NCBI GenBank assembly: GCA_025094145.1
Contig: JALLLS010000132.1
Span: forward strand, 1-63,109
Source: Spinellus fusiger
Lineage: Eukaryota; Mucoromycota; Mucoromycetes; Mucorales; Phycomycetaceae
Length of the DNA stretch: 63,109 bases
Direction: 5' to 3'
Position numbers and translations under genes: made by a program. Under the pieces are notes generated by a model, which was given only the letters and a program-made list of their open reading frames with translations, did no database searches and had not been told where the DNA came from. This document shows, one piece after another, positions 62,652 through 63,109 of the stretch; within the stretch, counting starts at the first letter, position 1, and each line of letters starts with the position of its first letter.

Positions 62652-63109
62652 TCATTCTTGTAAGGACCTAATACTGCCACCAGAGGCCAGCCACAGGGAT
62701 CCAGGAGACAAGTCCTCAGGAAAGAAACAGTCTGGGCAACATAGTGTTTCTATGTGCCAGAGCAAGGCAAGCAAGGCAGGCCACCACACAGGACAGGGAG
62801 CACCACAACGTGTTGACATGCTGTTGAGGCAGGAGTCAATAGGGTGAACCCCAGCAGAACAAACAGGCAGCAAAGACCAAAGGGAGGCAGGCACAAGAGA
62901 ACACTCCAGCAGGTGACGGCGCGAGGTATGGTCAGAACCACAAGGACACTCTCTAGGCTTTCCAGGGAGCCACCCAAGACGCCAACGGACCAAACGGCTT
63001 CTCTCTGCTCTAGAAGCAGGCACCAACAGAACAGGATCAATTCCCAACAAGGGGCGGCAGTGTTTGATCAACACCATGGTGGTGGTGGCAAGGAACAGGT
63101 CAAACTTGT
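62652..63109 (-). CDS. LINE ORF2 C-terminus, continues beyond the window
   Basis: A minus-strand frame open from the right edge region to a stop at 62652. The stretch SRLVRWRLGWLPGKPRECPCGSDH... followed by RRHLLEC is the Cys/His cluster commonly found after the RT domain in LINE ORF2 proteins (C-x-C...H...H-x3-C arrangement). The rest is Leu/Cys/Pro-rich. The upstream RT would lie outside the window. The frame start at 63077 is only the first in-window ATG and not a real start. It is probably the tail of a second LINE copy. Confidence 0.55.
   Translation of the reverse strand, partial: KFDLFLATTTMVLIKHCRPLLGIDPVLLVPASRAERSRLVRWRLGWLPGKPRECPCGSDHTSRRHLLECSLVPASLWSLLPVCSAGVHPIDSCLNSMSTRCGAPCPVWWPALLALLWHIETLCCPDCFFPEDLSPGSLWLASGGSIRSLQE

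Overview
This is a nuclear window from an early-diverging filamentous fungus, most likely Mucoromycota (inference). It is AT-rich, its genes carry many short introns (about 40-110 nt), it has a complete SMG1 kinase gene (absent from the yeasts), and its repeats include non-LTR retrotransposons with zinc-knuckle ORF1 proteins. No bacterial, organellar or viral replicon signature is visible.

Layout. 1-1396: an apparently intact LINE ORF1 on the minus strand, with the first codons of its ORF2 at the left edge. 1620-21953: a compact gene block with a phosducin-like chaperone cofactor (PLP2/PDCL3 type), the giant SMG1 gene (about 12 kb), nucleoporin NUP53, deubiquitinase UCH37, and ORC1 (divergent from UCH37, sharing a very short promoter). 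21954-39177: gene-poor AT-rich DNA holding a two-exon metallothionein, a four-finger C2H2 transcription factor, a decayed Tc1/mariner transposase, a diverged 200-bp dispersed repeat (its partner lies at 15781) and several mini- and microsatellites. 39178-43012: three tightly packed plus-strand genes (a hydrolase-like enoyl-CoA hydratase superfamily protein, DPH4, and a mitochondrial GGQ release-factor-like protein). 43013-51443: mostly non-coding, with three uncharacterised ORFs. 51444-55771: choline-phosphate cytidylyltransferase, succinate dehydrogenase anchor SDH4 and an aldehyde dehydrogenase.

56971-63109 is a retrotransposon nest and the most unusual part. Two 656-bp solo-LTR-like elements (5' TG, 3' CA, TATA box, AATAAA) lie in inverted orientation around a 628-bp fragment of a LINE reverse transcriptase. 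The upstream half of that reverse transcriptase lies just outside the right LTR, on the opposite strand. The 5-bp duplication CAGTG is found at the two separated halves of the broken reading frame. The simplest reading is that an LTR element inserted into a LINE RT gene and recombination between two inverted LTR copies then flipped the middle segment. The U3 of each LTR carries about ten quasi-palindromic CCATAAGGT units at a 25-26 bp period. The two LTR promoters face each other across the RT fragment inside a perfect-looking long inverted repeat, so the locus is well placed to make double-stranded RNA.

The host genes cover RNA surveillance (SMG1), replication licensing (ORC1), nuclear pore structure (NUP53), proteasome-linked deubiquitination (UCH37), diphthamide synthesis (DPH4), mitochondrial translation (GGQ protein and perhaps the hydrolase-like protein), respiration (SDH4), phosphatidylcholine synthesis (PCT1) and metal buffering (metallothionein). 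They look like an ordinary eukaryotic neighbourhood and not a functional cluster. All splice structures were inferred by eye from reading-frame continuity, consensus sites and recalled family features.
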